Assembly: GCA_903930765.1 (NCBI GenBank) | Contig: CAIYZV010000011.1 | Coordinates: 1-38,976 of the forward strand | Direction: 5' to 3' | Length of the DNA: 38,976 nucleotides | Source: an uncultured Pirellula sp. | GTDB lineage: Bacteria > Planctomycetota > Planctomycetia > Pirellulales > Pirellulaceae | Position numbers and translations under genes: made by a program | Notes under the pieces: model-generated | What the model was told of the DNA's origin: nothing | Seen by the model: only the letters and a program-made list of their open reading frames with translations | Databases searched by the model: none | Shown: positions 18,282 to 26,612 of the stretch, piece after piece | Layout: the number at the start of each line of letters is the position of its first letter | Numbering within the stretch: the stretch's first letter is position 1

Positions 18282-19508
18282 ATGAAGTACCTGAAGCGAG
18301 TTGAGTTATTGGCGATTGCAATTGCGATCGCAACGATCGCCCTCGGGGAAGGGTCGTTGCGTGCCCAGGATGGGGTGAAACCGACGGTAAAGGTTCTCAG
18401 GCTCGATGGGCCAGAGTTGTCTGGCGACCTCACCAGTGCATCTCAAGAAGGCATTGAGCTGACGATGGATGGAGCAAAACAACCATTAGCGGGGAACTCG
18501 CTCAGCCGCGTGGAGTTTCCCTATCGTGTTGGATCCGGAGGCGTACAACCTCTGCTGCTGGGACTCGTCGATGGTTCACGGATAGTGGGTGCAAAAATCT
18601 CAGGAAAAGAGCAAGGGTGGCAGGTTGCCGATTCCGCGGGTGGGGTGCTCACCATGGGACCGGGCAGCGTTCGATTCCTCCAAGTCCGCCCATTGAGTGG
18701 AGAGCTTAAAAAAGCGTTGGATGCAGCGATCTTGGAACCGGCAACCAGCGACTCGCTTTTGGTCGTGCGACCTGGTGACACACTGGATCGGGTGAATGGG
18801 TTGATCAAGGAGATCAAAGAGTCGAAGGTGTTGTTCGATTTGGATGGGGATGTGGTTGAGGTGTCGTTTGAGAAGTTGGCGGGGATGGTTTGGTTTCGAA
18901 AGGCGAGCGAACGTGTGAAACCCAAAGTCGCGGTAAATACTACCGATGGTGGGACCGTCTATCCCGACACGTTTCGACTTGTGGGGGACCGATTCGAGTT
19001 GCAAGGCTCCGCTGGGGATCTGTCGATTCCCATCAACCGGATCGCGTCGTTGGATTATGGCAGTGCCAATTTGCGATGGCTTTCAGAAATCGAGCTGTTG
19101 GATTCCAAAGCAGAAAAGCGAATGGATTGGAAGTTTGAATCCAAGACTCTTGGAAAGGCGCTTGCTCCTCATTTCGAAGCGAAGGATGCCGATACGGCGA
19201 CTGGTTTTGGGGTGGATCTCCTCTTTCCGATGCCGGGCAGTTACACATTCCGCGTCCCTGAAGGTTTCACGCGACTTCAAACCCGTTTGGTCCGCGGTGA
19301 CCGCGGTGAGCAACGGTCTGAGTTGACGGTCGAGGTTTGGCAGGATGACGTGAAAGTGCTCGACAAGCGATTGGCGACTTCGGAGGAAGCGTTGGAATTG
19401 GATGTGCCTTTAACGGCCGGAAAAAAGGTCCGTTTGTCCGTGCGTTCGAAGAGTCGTCTCATGGTTGGAACTGAGGTGCGGTGCCAGCAACCTCGACTGA
19501 CGCGATAG
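18282..19508 (+). CDS. Secreted protein with C-terminal NPCBM-like domain
   Basis: A 408-residue protein with an N-terminal signal peptide (hydrophobic about 8-22, then SLRAQ as a plausible cleavage site). The middle repeats a beta-rich pattern of small-domain type (KVLRLDGPELSGDL, DTFRLVGDRFELQG, IPINRIASLDYG). The last 140 residues (GSYTFRVPEGFTRLQTRLVR, LTVEVWQDDVKVLDKRL, KVRLSVRSKSRLMVG) resemble the NPCBM domain, a putative carbohydrate-binding module common in planctomycete secreted proteins. No catalytic domain is seen. I use ATG 18282; an in-frame TTG at 18270 would add four residues. No clear operon partner. Upstream (18061-18281) is non-coding, with imperfect GATTGGCTG repeats. Confidence 0.75.
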   Translation: MKYLKRVELLAIAIAIATIALGEGSLRAQDGVKPTVKVLRLDGPELSGDLTSASQEGIELTMDGAKQPLAGNSLSRVEFPYRVGSGGVQPLLLGLVDGSRIVGAKISGKEQGWQVADSAGGVLTMGPGSVRFLQVRPLSGELKKALDAAILEPATSDSLLVVRPGDTLDRVNGLIKEIKESKVLFDLDGDVVEVSFEKLAGMVWFRKASERVKPKVAVNTTDGGTVYPDTFRLVGDRFELQGSAGDLSIPINRIASLDYGSANLRWLSEIELLDSKAEKRMDWKFESKTLGKALAPHFEAKDADTATGFGVDLLFPMPGSYTFRVPEGFTRLQTRLVRGDRGEQRSELTVEVWQDDVKVLDKRLATSEEALELDVPLTAGKKVRLSVRSKSRLMVGTEVRCQQPRLTR

Positions 19509-19834
19509 CGGCTTTCAAGTCATCGATGCAAACATTAACAAATCGATGTGGGGAGGTTGGAATTTCGTCTCCGGGTTAGGTGTTTGCTAAAGATGATGCA
19601 TAGAGCAAAGGTTCTAGCGCTACCCTTTCTAGATTGCAGATAATGCGATAGGGCGCGAAGTTCCATCTAAATTTTCGGCGAGGCCATCCGATAGAATAGC
19701 TTGCCCAGCCCGCAGATTTCCACAAAGATCGATTCGCTGCTGAAAGCGAAACAGAGATTTGATGGAAGGTTTGTTAGGCTAGGCACATCGCACCTGAATT
19801 GTGGATCTGAACACTACAGCATGGGTGAGTCGAA
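19509..19834. other. 326-bp intergenic region
   Basis: Nothing recognisable: no gene, terminator or RNA that I can support. The region is richer in A and T than its neighbours, and the promoter for the small downstream gene and csrA may lie here, but no box pair is convincing. Confidence 0.5.
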
Positions 19835-20101
19835 TTGCCAAACTTGACTAATATTCGGGAAGTCGTTTTGCAGGAATTGTGCAACATGCACCAACTCCTT
19901 CCCAACGCCTTTCCATTGACCGAAAAATTATTGCGCAAGCAGGGTAACCCCTGCGGAATTTTTTACTGTTTGCATGGCCCTCGCAGCATCCGATTGACTG
20001 CGGTCTTTGACATCGAGACTGCCAGGGTCCTGTTTTACGATTCCACTGGACAGAGGTCCGGTACACGTTGCGTCAAGGACTTAGTTGTCGCCGCAATGTA
20101 A
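19835..20101 (+). CDS. Small conserved hypothetical protein (CGIFYCLHGPR type)
   Basis: An 88-residue protein. The core GNPCGIFYCLHGPRSIRLTA and the following VLFYDSTGQRSG resemble a small protein family I recall from Pirellulaceae genomes; its function is not known to me. The segment reads as beta strands with two Cys (39 and 45). The start is TTG at 19835, the first start codon after an in-frame stop at 19826, with GGGTGAG five bases upstream. The alternative is Met18 (19886). It precedes csrA on the same strand by 92 bp, so co-transcription is possible. Confidence 0.6.
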   Translation: MPNLTNIREVVLQELCNMHQLLPNAFPLTEKLLRKQGNPCGIFYCLHGPRSIRLTAVFDIETARVLFYDSTGQRSGTRCVKDLVVAAM

Positions 20102-20193
20102 CCGGTGTCGAGTCGAGTAGGAGTTGTGGGCGAATCGTTGCGACGATTCGAGGAACAAAACCCAAAACTCAATTACGGGAATGGAATCCAGTT

Positions 20194-20400
20194 ATGTTGA
20201 TATTGTCTCGTCGAGAATCTGAACGCGTTTACTTGGGCGACGATATCGTGTTGACGATCGTTCGAGTGAATGGAGACAAGGTTCGGATTGGGGTGGAGGC
20301 GCCGTCCAATGTAAAGATCCTTCGGACCGAGTTGGAAATTGCGGCCAACAAGTCCGAGGTGGTGGATGGGGCGCCGGAGTCTCGCCGAAAAGCGGCGTAA
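20194..20400 (+). CDS. csrA: Carbon storage regulator CsrA
   Basis: A 68-residue CsrA, the small dimeric RNA-binding protein that blocks or alters translation by binding GGA motifs in mRNA leaders. MLILSRRESERVYLGDDIVL covers the first strands including the RNA-contacting N-terminus, and VNGDKVRIGVEAPSNVKILR contains the conserved second binding surface. The C-terminal tail is Ser/Ala/Arg-rich. The ATG at 20194 gives the family's canonical N-terminus; the longer open frame is not needed. GGGAATGGAATC just upstream contains GGA and may serve as ribosome-binding site and autoregulatory target, which is inference. A strong terminator follows. Confidence 0.96.
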   Translation: MLILSRRESERVYLGDDIVLTIVRVNGDKVRIGVEAPSNVKILRTELEIAANKSEVVDGAPESRRKAA

Positions 20401-20460
20401 CACCTTGATCGCAGAACGAATGATCCTGCGAATAGATTCTTGAATCAATCCAAAGGCGGG

Positions 20461-20515
20461 CGCCGATTCGATGACCCAACAAACATCGAGTCGGCGTCTT
20501 GTCTTTTCTCTTTTT
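20461..20515 (+). terminator. Rho-independent terminator after csrA
   Basis: A 13-bp stem with one G-T wobble, CGCCGATTCGATG (20461-20473) with CATCGAGTCGGCG (20484-20496), has a 10-nt loop. It is followed by a T-rich tract (20497-20515) ending in five T. It points at the convergent ilvC gene. Confidence 0.88.
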
Positions 20516-20580
20516 CAGCCCCCGAGTTTGAGCGTTAAAAACGCTTGTTGGTAGGGCCAAAACAGATTGGCAATTGCAGC

Positions 20581-21588
20581 TTAATCGACAACCTTTGCGT
20601 CGATCCACTTCATCAAGCTGCGGAGTTTCTGACCGACTTGTTCCACCGGATGCTTGCGCTCCAACCGACGCGATGCCTTGAACGCAGGCGCACCTGCTTT
20701 ATTCTCGAGGATCCATTCGCGAGCGAATTGACCGGTTTGAATTTCACGGAGGATCTTCTTCATTTCCGCTTTGGTTTGAGCCGTGATGATGCGTGGGCCG
20801 CGGGTGTAATCTCCGAACTCGGCAGTGTTGGAAATGCTGTAACGCATGTAGTTCAAACCACCTTGGTAGAGGAGATCGACGATCAGTTTGAGTTCATGCA
20901 TGCACTCAAAGTAAGCCATCTCAGGTTGGTATCCCGCTTCGACCAATGTTTCGAATCCGGCCTTGACCAATTCGCTAACACCGCCGCACAAGACGACTTG
21001 TTCGCCGAACAAATCGGTTTCGGTTTCCTCAGCGATGGTGGTTTCAATGACACCTCCCCGTGTTCCGCCGATCCCTTTCGCGTAGGCCAACCCAATTTTT
21101 TTGGTGGTTTCGCTGGCTCCTGTACCGAGAGCGATCAAGCACGGGACGCCACCACCTTTGGTGTATTCGCTGCGAACCAAATGGCCAGGTCCCTTGGGGG
21201 CGACCAAAAGGGTATCCACACCCTTGGGTGGTTCAATTTGGCCGAAGTGCAGATTGAAACCGTGCGAGCACATCAGGACGTTGCCTGGAGAGAGGTTCGG
21301 CTTGATATGGGTGCGGAACAAGTCGCCTTGGACCTCGTCCGGAAGGAGAACATTGATGATGTCCGCTTTCTTGCTCGCTTCATCGATTTCCATAGGCTGG
21401 AAACCATGACTGACCGCGAGATCGTAGTTCTTGCTACCGGGGCGTTGCCCGATGATGACTTTGCAACCGCTGTCGCGCAGGTTTTGGGCTTGCGCGTGGC
21501 CTTGGGATCCATACCCCAAAATAGCGATGGTTTTATCCTTCAAAACGGAAAGATCGGCGTCGTTGTCGTAGTAAATAGTTGCTGCCAT
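20581..21588 (-). CDS. ilvC: Ketol-acid reductoisomerase
   Basis: A 335-residue class I (short form) KARI, the second step of valine, leucine and isoleucine synthesis. The Rossmann loop [10 protein letters not shown] is at residues 25-34. Catalytic-domain landmarks include [30 protein letters not shown] and [11 protein letters not shown], which hold the acidic metal ligands. I use the ATG at 21588 ([10 protein letters not shown]). A TTG at 21597 would add only three residues. It lies 155 bp downstream of ilvN on the same strand, a common pairing, and no ilvB is in the window. The gene converges with csrA. Confidence 0.98.
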   Translation of the reverse strand: MAATIYYDNDADLSVLKDKTIAILGYGSQGHAQAQNLRDSGCKVIIGQRPGSKNYDLAVSHGFQPMEIDEASKKADIINVLLPDEVQGDLFRTHIKPNLSPGNVLMCSHGFNLHFGQIEPPKGVDTLLVAPKGPGHLVRSEYTKGGGVPCLIALGTGASETTKKIGLAYAKGIGGTRGGVIETTIAEETETDLFGEQVVLCGGVSELVKAGFETLVEAGYQPEMAYFECMHELKLIVDLLYQGGLNYMRYSISNTAEFGDYTRGPRIITAQTKAEMKKILREIQTGQFAREWILENKAGAPAFKASRRLERKHPVEQVGQKLRSLMKWIDAKVVD

Positions 21589-21743
21589 GGGAATCAATGC
21601 TCGTGTGGGAAAGGAGACTTTCGGGAAATGGTTCGGTGGTTTTGATCGGATCGGTTTGACAGGATGGGCGAGCGGTTATCGCTCGAGATGCCACAGGCTC
21701 GTCGTTACGACGAAAGTGAGGGGGTGGGCGTCGAAGTCTCGAA

Positions 21744-22292
21744 TCAGTTGGCTTTGGTGGCCGAATTGGGGTCATCGGATTCGGTCAGCGTGTTTGGATT
21801 GCTGCCGCGGACCATCGCGATGCGGCCCGTCCGGACTAATTCGGCGATCCCATAAGGACGCATCCGCTCGATGAACGCTTGGATTTTGCTCTCGAGGCCG
21901 GAGATCTCGATCACCATCTCCTCGGGTCCGACGTCGACTACCCGTGCGCGGAAGATGTCGACCAACTCGCGGATCTCACTTCGCAGGGCCCCCGTGACCG
22001 CACGGACTTTGATCAACATCAAATCCCGTTCGACATAGTCGTTGGAGCTGATGTCCTGGACCGAAACGACGGTGACGATCTTTTCGAGCTGCTTGCGAAT
22101 TTGCTCGACAATCCGATCGTCACCTCGGACCACAAACGTCATCCGAGAAACGCCTGCGTTTTCGGTTTCACCGACCGCTAGGGAATCGATATTGTAGCCG
22201 CGGGATGCAAGCATTCCCGAGATATGGGCCAGAACGCCAGGAACGTTTTGAACAATCGCGGAAAGTACGTGCCGCATCAGTTTGGGTGCCAT
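21744..22292 (-). CDS. ilvN: Acetolactate synthase small (regulatory) subunit
   Basis: A 182-residue small subunit of acetohydroxyacid synthase. It begins with an ACT domain (MRHVLSAIVQNVPGVLAHIS, then SRGYNIDSLAVG) that senses valine, followed by the family's C-terminal domain (LMLIKVRAVTG, FRARVVDVGPEEMVIEISG). The start is ATG 22292 (MAPKLMRH); ATG 22277 (MRHVLS) also fits the family and neither has a good ribosome-binding site. It is upstream of ilvC on the minus strand. The large catalytic subunit ilvB, normally adjacent, is absent here and must be elsewhere. The C-terminal 20 residues are hydrophilic and variable. Confidence 0.97.
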   Translation of the reverse strand: MAPKLMRHVLSAIVQNVPGVLAHISGMLASRGYNIDSLAVGETENAGVSRMTFVVRGDDRIVEQIRKQLEKIVTVVSVQDISSNDYVERDLMLIKVRAVTGALRSEIRELVDIFRARVVDVGPEEMVIEISGLESKIQAFIERMRPYGIAELVRTGRIAMVRGSNPNTLTESDDPNSATKAN

Positions 22293-22415
22293 AGAGGTTA
22301 AGATGGAGTCGGCGAGCCTTTGGCTTTTCTTTTGCCGTGTGGTAAGTTCGCCGCCAAGCACGTCGAATCATAAGTCGGCTCGCATGTTTCCTCAAGGGTT
22401 CCGACCACTTAACCT

Positions 22416-23426
22416 ATGAACAGCACCCACCAAAGCTACGAGTTCATCGATTTTGGTAATGGTAGAAAGCTCGAGCGGTTCGGACAGATCGTCGTCGATC
22501 GACCTTGTCCAGCCGCCGTCGAGCCGAAATCGTCTCCTGAAGCGTGGTTATCAGCCGAGCTAATTTATGATGGCTCGCGTTTGAATGGGGGAGTTCGAGG
22601 TGGTTGGGTGTACCAAGGCCGCCGTGTCTCGGATCCGGAGGCAATCGAAAGCTGGGAGTGTGGGGCGTCCGGTTTGCGTTTTCGCGTGAAGCCTCAGCAG
22701 TCCGGACAACTCGGGCTGTTTCCCGAGCATTGGAACACATGGCCGTGGATCGAGGATCGAATCGCGGAGTGGCTCGCTGTGCGATCGGCCATGGCAGGCA
22801 GTCGAAATACTTCCGATGGACTGAACATCGATCCGGCAATCGATCCGGCAATCGATCCGGCATGTACAGATCCAGTAAGAGCAGCTCCTGAAGGTACCGG
22901 CGTGCCAAGGGTGCTTCATTTGTTCGCGTACACAGGCGCGACGACGCTCGCGATGGCTTCGTTTGGGGCTAGCGTTACGCATGTAGATGCGATGGAATCC
23001 GCGGTGGCGTGGGGGAGAGAGAACGCTCGATGTTCTGGATTGAGCGACAAGCCGATTCGATGGATTGTGGACGATGCGAGGCTATATGTTGCGAGGGAGC
23101 TGCGACGAGGCAAGCGGTATGAGTTGATCGTGCTCGACCCGCCCAGCTACGGGCATGGTGTGAAGGGGAAAGCATGGGAGATTCACCGCGACCTGATGCC
23201 ACTGATGCATGATTGCTGGAAACTCCTGTCCGACTCGCCGATCGGAATCGTATTTACCGGCCATAGCCGCGACGTGTCCATGCAAAAAATTCGGGCGGAA
23301 TTGGAGGATGCCCCAGGGACAACCACCGGTGTCTCTTGCGATGTGACTCAAGCAAAACTCATTGATTTAGCCGGGCGCGCGTTGGATTGTGGTTATGTTG
23401 CGAGTTTTGAACCTGTTCGGTTGTAG
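22416..23426 (+). CDS. Class I SAM-dependent methyltransferase (RlmI/RlmK-like)
   Basis: A 336-residue methyltransferase. Motif I is VLHLFAYTGATTLAMASFGA (residues 166-185), and HVDAMESAVAWGRENA holds the acidic residue for the adenosine ribose. Motif IV is LDPPSYGHG (240-248). The DPPSYG motif and following KAWEIHRDL are typical of the family containing rRNA cytosine and guanine methyltransferases such as RlmI and the C-terminal half of RlmL/RlmK. The exact RNA target is unknown. The N-terminal 120 residues lack a recognisable PUA domain. A linker at 138-149 is three exact IDPA units from a 12-bp DNA repeat. It is divergent from ilvN, 123 bp apart. Confidence 0.85.
   Translation: MNSTHQSYEFIDFGNGRKLERFGQIVVDRPCPAAVEPKSSPEAWLSAELIYDGSRLNGGVRGGWVYQGRRVSDPEAIESWECGASGLRFRVKPQQSGQLGLFPEHWNTWPWIEDRIAEWLAVRSAMAGSRNTSDGLNIDPAIDPAIDPACTDPVRAAPEGTGVPRVLHLFAYTGATTLAMASFGASVTHVDAMESAVAWGRENARCSGLSDKPIRWIVDDARLYVARELRRGKRYELIVLDPPSYGHGVKGKAWEIHRDLMPLMHDCWKLLSDSPIGIVFTGHSRDVSMQKIRAELEDAPGTTTGVSCDVTQAKLIDLAGRALDCGYVASFEPVRL
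22827..22862. repeat. 12-bp tandem repeat inside the methyltransferase gene
   Basis: ATCGATCCGGCA occurs three times without mismatch (22827-22838, 22839-22850, 22851-22862), encoding IDPA three times in the linker before the methyltransferase domain. Confidence 0.96.
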
Positions 23427-23460
23427 TGGGATATGCGGAACGCTTGAGCGAATCGCTGTG

Positions 23461-23505
23461 TAGAATATCGCTGTGTAGAATATCGCGGCGTAGAATATCG
23501 CGGTG
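23461..23505. repeat. 15-bp tandem repeat, three copies plus partial flanks
   Basis: TAGAATATCGCTGTG (23461-23475), TAGAATATCGCGGCG (23476-23490) and TAGAATATCGCGGTG (23491-23505) stand in tandem, with degenerate partial units on both sides (AATCGCTGTG before, TAGAGTGTG after). The array lies between two genes. Confidence 0.95.
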
Positions 23506-23663
23506 TAGAGTGTGGACGAGAACCGCTGTCTCTTTGGGAAAGCACCTTTTGGGAGATGGCGTTGAGTTAAGGTCGTTATGGCGAGTCTGTTTGACGATGA
23601 TTGCTTGCCAGTGTTGCAGTTTTTCTGGGTGCAGTTTTTGCAAAGGTCGCAGTAGGCTTGAAA

Positions 23664-24074
23664 GTGAAGCAGCACGAGACTGGTAGCACGGTGAAGCAGG
23701 ACGTCGTCCTATACGATGGGCATTGCCGATTTTGCACTCGGCAAATCGAGACCCTCAGGCGGCTGGATGGCAAGAACCGGCTTCGTTTTTTATCGTTGCA
23801 CGACCCGAGCGTCGCGACAGACTATCCCGATTTGAGTTTCGATCAGTTGATGGCGGAGATGTGGGTCATCTCCACCGATGCTGTTCGCTACGGTGGGGCC
23901 AATGCGCTGAGATATCTTTCGCGTCGATTGCCGATCCTTTGGCCCGTATCTCCTTTGTTGCACTTCCCGGGATCGATGCCTGTTTGGAGGTGGCTGTATC
24001 GCCAAGTCGCCAAGCGCCGCTATCGGATTGCTGGTCGAACCTGTGAGGATGGGACCTGTTCGCTGCATCGCTGA
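23664..24074 (+). CDS. DCC family thiol-disulfide oxidoreductase-like protein (DUF393)
   Basis: A 136-residue protein of the DCC/DUF393 family. The signature VVLYDGHCRFC, with the CxxC pair Cys21/Cys24, is followed by LRRLDGKNRLRFLSLHD, and further on by YGGANALRYLSRRLPILWPV and a C-terminal CEDGTCSLH. These proteins have a thioredoxin-like fold and a presumed redox role, with substrates mostly unknown. No ATG is available. I chose GTG 23664, seven bases after AGTAGG. GTG 23691 would give a shorter protein beginning right before the signature. There is no obvious operon partner. Confidence 0.85.
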   Translation: MKQHETGSTVKQDVVLYDGHCRFCTRQIETLRRLDGKNRLRFLSLHDPSVATDYPDLSFDQLMAEMWVISTDAVRYGGANALRYLSRRLPILWPVSPLLHFPGSMPVWRWLYRQVAKRRYRIAGRTCEDGTCSLHR

Positions 24075-24305
24075 CGCAGCCTTCGTTTTCCGCATTAAGG
24101 ATGGTCAATTGGGGGGCTTTCACGGGCGATCGTTGGTGCTAGCATTTTGGAGATCGCGAGGAATCTTGGTCGATTCCATCTTGGTTTACAGCGAGTTGAT
24201 TTGGTATTGTCTACCTCGCGACCCAAGAGGCGTGAAGTAGCAAACGGAGCGATGAGCGGGAAGGAACCTGCGGCGACTCCGAACCCCTAGGAAGGAACCT
24301 AGCTG

Positions 24306-24827
24306 ATGCCAAAGCCACTGAGTACCCAATCCTCAGCCCATATCCGATGGATGATACGCCGAGATATGCCTGCAGTTTTGGGGATTGAGAACGAGAGCTT
24401 TGAGTTTCCCTGGACCGAAGATGAGTTCATTCGTTGTCTTCGCCAACGCGACTGCATTGGGATGGTGGCTGAGTACTCCGAGCAAGTCGTCGGGTTCATG
24501 ATTTATGAACTGCACCGCACGCGCATTCATGTCCTTTCGTTTGCGGTACACCCCGATTTCCGGCGTCAGTCGGTCGGCTCCGCTATGATCACCAAGTTGG
24601 TTTCAAAGCTTGCTTACCAACGCCGCAATCGGATCGTTCTCGAAGTTCGCGAGACCAATTTATCGGCACAGCTATTCTTTCGTAGTTTAGGGTTCCGAGC
24701 CACGGGCGTACTGCGTAATTTCTACGAGGATTCGACCGAGGATGCATTCATGATGCAGTTGCAGTCGGTCACTCCGGAAGAAGCGATCGAGGCAGAGGCC
24801 GCCTATGGCCAACGCAAATCGGGTTAA
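24306..24827 (+). CDS. rimI: Ribosomal protein S18 alanine N-acetyltransferase (RimI-like)
   Basis: A 173-residue GNAT acetyltransferase. IENESFEFPWTEDEFIRCL near the N-terminus is typical of RimI. The acetyl-CoA site is LSFAVHPDFRRQSVGSAMI, with the RRQSVGSA loop at residues 86-93, followed by LEVRETNLSAQLFFRSLGFR and a conserved Tyr in NFYEDSTEDA. RimI acetylates the N-terminal alanine of ribosomal protein S18; close relatives act on other N-termini, so the substrate is inferred. The C-terminal 25 residues extend beyond the usual length. GGAAGGAACCT upstream gives a usable ribosome-binding site. The usual companions tsaB and tsaD are not adjacent. Confidence 0.88.
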   Translation: MPKPLSTQSSAHIRWMIRRDMPAVLGIENESFEFPWTEDEFIRCLRQRDCIGMVAEYSEQVVGFMIYELHRTRIHVLSFAVHPDFRRQSVGSAMITKLVSKLAYQRRNRIVLEVRETNLSAQLFFRSLGFRATGVLRNFYEDSTEDAFMMQLQSVTPEEAIEAEAAYGQRKSG

Positions 24828-24840
24828 GGATCGACGGGGA

Positions 24841-24882
24841 CGATCCCGATCGCCTCTCACTCGATCCCGATCGCCTCTCACT
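24841..24882. repeat. 21-bp tandem duplication after rimI
   Basis: A 21-bp unit beginning CGATCCCGATCGCC and ending TCTCACT occurs at 24841-24861 and 24862-24882 without mismatch. Confidence 0.95.
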
Positions 24883-24935
24883 GTCGTCTTTCATTTTGCA
24901 AAGCGTTCCCAACGTTGAAGAAAGCGTCGTGCGTT

Positions 24936-25457
24936 ATGCCTTCGAGAAAGCTCTTATTCCGTGCCAAACGGTTTGACATCGAAGAGGTTCAGGAGCGGCT
25001 CGAAAGCGGAGAACTACTGTCGAGGCATGTCGTTCGGCATCCTGGTGCGGTGGTTGTGCTGCCGTTGGTCGATCGAGAGCACATTTGCATGATCCACACC
25101 TACCGTGTTGCGGTCGATCAGTGGCAACTCGAGTTGCCGGCGGGTACGTTGGACAAGGGGCTGCCGGCATCGGAGATGGCCCATCTGGAGTTGATGGAGG
25201 AGACGGGGTATCGAGCGGGAGTGATGACGCACGTCCACACCTTTGCGATGTCACCAGGGATCCTCGATGAAAAGATGCATTTTTATGTGGCTCGGGATTT
25301 GACCCCTGGTGAATCACAGCGCGAGTTGGGGGAGCAAATGAGCAATCGCATCCTGTCGTGGTCGGCGGTGGATCGGTTGCTTCGCGATGGCGAGATCATC
25401 GACGCGAAGACGCTGGTTGGATTGCTTTGGTACCTGCGATACCGTGAGCATGCGTAG
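24936..25457 (+). CDS. Nudix hydrolase, ADP-ribose pyrophosphatase-like
   Basis: A 173-residue Nudix protein. The box runs from Gly70 (LPAGTLDKGLPASEMAHLEL) to MEETGYRAG. The metal-binding glutamates Glu85, Glu88 and Glu89 are present. Two consensus positions are changed: the Glu after GX5 is Leu76 and the Arg of REU is Leu84. The preceding QWQLELPAG is typical of ADP-ribose pyrophosphatases, so ADP-ribose or a similar nucleoside diphosphate derivative is the likely substrate. I start at ATG 24936; an upstream in-frame TTG at 24915 would add seven residues. It follows rimI by 108 bp across a 21-bp tandem duplication. Confidence 0.85.
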   Translation: MPSRKLLFRAKRFDIEEVQERLESGELLSRHVVRHPGAVVVLPLVDREHICMIHTYRVAVDQWQLELPAGTLDKGLPASEMAHLELMEETGYRAGVMTHVHTFAMSPGILDEKMHFYVARDLTPGESQRELGEQMSNRILSWSAVDRLLRDGEIIDAKTLVGLLWYLRYREHA

Positions 25458-25470
25458 CGATCGTTCGTTG

Positions 25471-25534
25471 CTGGGTTGTTGAATCGCTGGGTTGTTGAAT
25501 CGCTGGGTTGTTGAATCGCTGGGTTGTTGAATCG
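25471..25534. repeat. 16-bp tandem repeat, four exact copies
   Basis: CTGGGTTGTTGAATCG is repeated at 25471-25486, 25487-25502, 25503-25518 and 25519-25534 without mismatch. It begins 14 bp after the Nudix stop codon and ends 65 bp before the next start. Confidence 0.98.
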
Positions 25535-25599
25535 CTACCGCATCGATACCTTTGGGGGGTGCGAAATGACCCATTTCTAAGAGAGTTCAGGCAGTCGTG

Positions 25600-26472
25600 A
25601 TGGATGCTTTTAGCGTGTTGGATGCCTTTAGGTGGAACAAAGATCGATCGCGAGAGCGTCTTGCACATCCTGTCGCCGAGGTCGCAATCGAAGCGGCGTG
25701 GGCGGGTGGATTGGAGTTACTAAGGTTCTTTCGAAAGGAATTGCGGGTTCAGACCAAAGGGGTCGCCAATTTCGTCAGCGAAGCGGATTTGGCTGCGGAA
25801 TCAGCAGTGGTTTCTGCCATCCGATCCCGCTTTCCGGACCATGCGGTGATTTCGGAGGAGACGCATAGCGACCGGGCGGATTCCGAGCACCTGTGGATCA
25901 TCGACCCCTTGGACGGAACCAATAACTACTTGCATGGCATGCCCCATTTCGCAGTATCGATTGGGTATTACGAGCGGGGTGTTGGCAAGGTTGGTGTGAT
26001 CTGCAATCCTGCGGTTGGGGATTGGTTTGTGGGGGCCGAAGGGAAAGGGGCATGGGCGAACGGTGAGCGTTCTCGGGTGAGTTCCGCGAAAGGCTTGAGC
26101 GATGCGATGGTGTCGTGCGGATTTTACTACGACCGGGGCAAAATGATGCAAACGACTCTCGATACGCTCGCGGAGCTATTTCGCTCCGACATTCATGGGA
26201 TGCGTCGCTGTGGAGCGGCTGCTCTGGATCTGGCGTATCTCTCATGCGGTTGGTTCGATGTGTTCTTCGAATACCGATTGAGTCCTTGGGATTACGCGGC
26301 GGGCGGTGTTTTGCTCCGCGAAGCGGGTGGAACGCTAACCGATTGTAGCGGTGCGGAATTACCGTTGGGGCGGCATAGCAGCGTGTGTGCCACCAATGGC
26401 CAGCTGCATGATTCCATGCTTGGCGTCGTAGGGCCGCGCTGGCAACAGCTCCGATCCGAGCCACGCGTGTAA
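25600..26472 (+). CDS. Inositol monophosphatase family protein (SuhB-like)
   Basis: A 290-residue member of the Mg-dependent inositol monophosphatase superfamily. Metal-site motifs are intact: the Glu pair in ISEETHS (86-87), then WIIDPLDGTNNYLHG with Asp102 and Asp105, and SPWDYAAGGVLLREAGG with Asp231. Members hydrolyse inositol phosphates, fructose bisphosphate, PAP or similar small phosphates; this sequence is closest in look to SuhB/IMPase, but the substrate is not determined. The first 25 residues are variable. The start may be ATG 25600 or the overlapping GTG 25597. It converges with the HtrA-like gene 140 bp away. Confidence 0.92.
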   Translation: MDAFSVLDAFRWNKDRSRERLAHPVAEVAIEAAWAGGLELLRFFRKELRVQTKGVANFVSEADLAAESAVVSAIRSRFPDHAVISEETHSDRADSEHLWIIDPLDGTNNYLHGMPHFAVSIGYYERGVGKVGVICNPAVGDWFVGAEGKGAWANGERSRVSSAKGLSDAMVSCGFYYDRGKMMQTTLDTLAELFRSDIHGMRRCGAAALDLAYLSCGWFDVFFEYRLSPWDYAAGGVLLREAGGTLTDCSGAELPLGRHSSVCATNGQLHDSMLGVVGPRWQQLRSEPRV

Positions 26473-26612
26473 GCAAGTGGCGACTGGGCGTTGGAGCCTG
26501 CACTCCCCCGACGCTAGTGATGATCGAAACATTGTCATGAGCACTTCGTTAGGTTCCTCCAACCGATGGTGACGTAGAAGGCAACCGTGGAGGGCTGAAT
26601 ATTTGGCTGTCG

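Noticed and set aside
20531-20545. AGCGTT-AAA-AACGCT hairpin as a terminator for ilvC
   Set aside because: On the minus strand the stem is not followed by a T-run, and it is only 6 bp long.
24028-24240. A 70-codon open frame between the DCC gene and rimI
   Set aside because: It overlaps the end of the DCC gene in another frame, shows no family resemblance and has no ribosome-binding site.
25471-25534. CRISPR array
   Set aside because: The units are directly adjacent 16-bp copies without spacers, so it is a simple tandem repeat.
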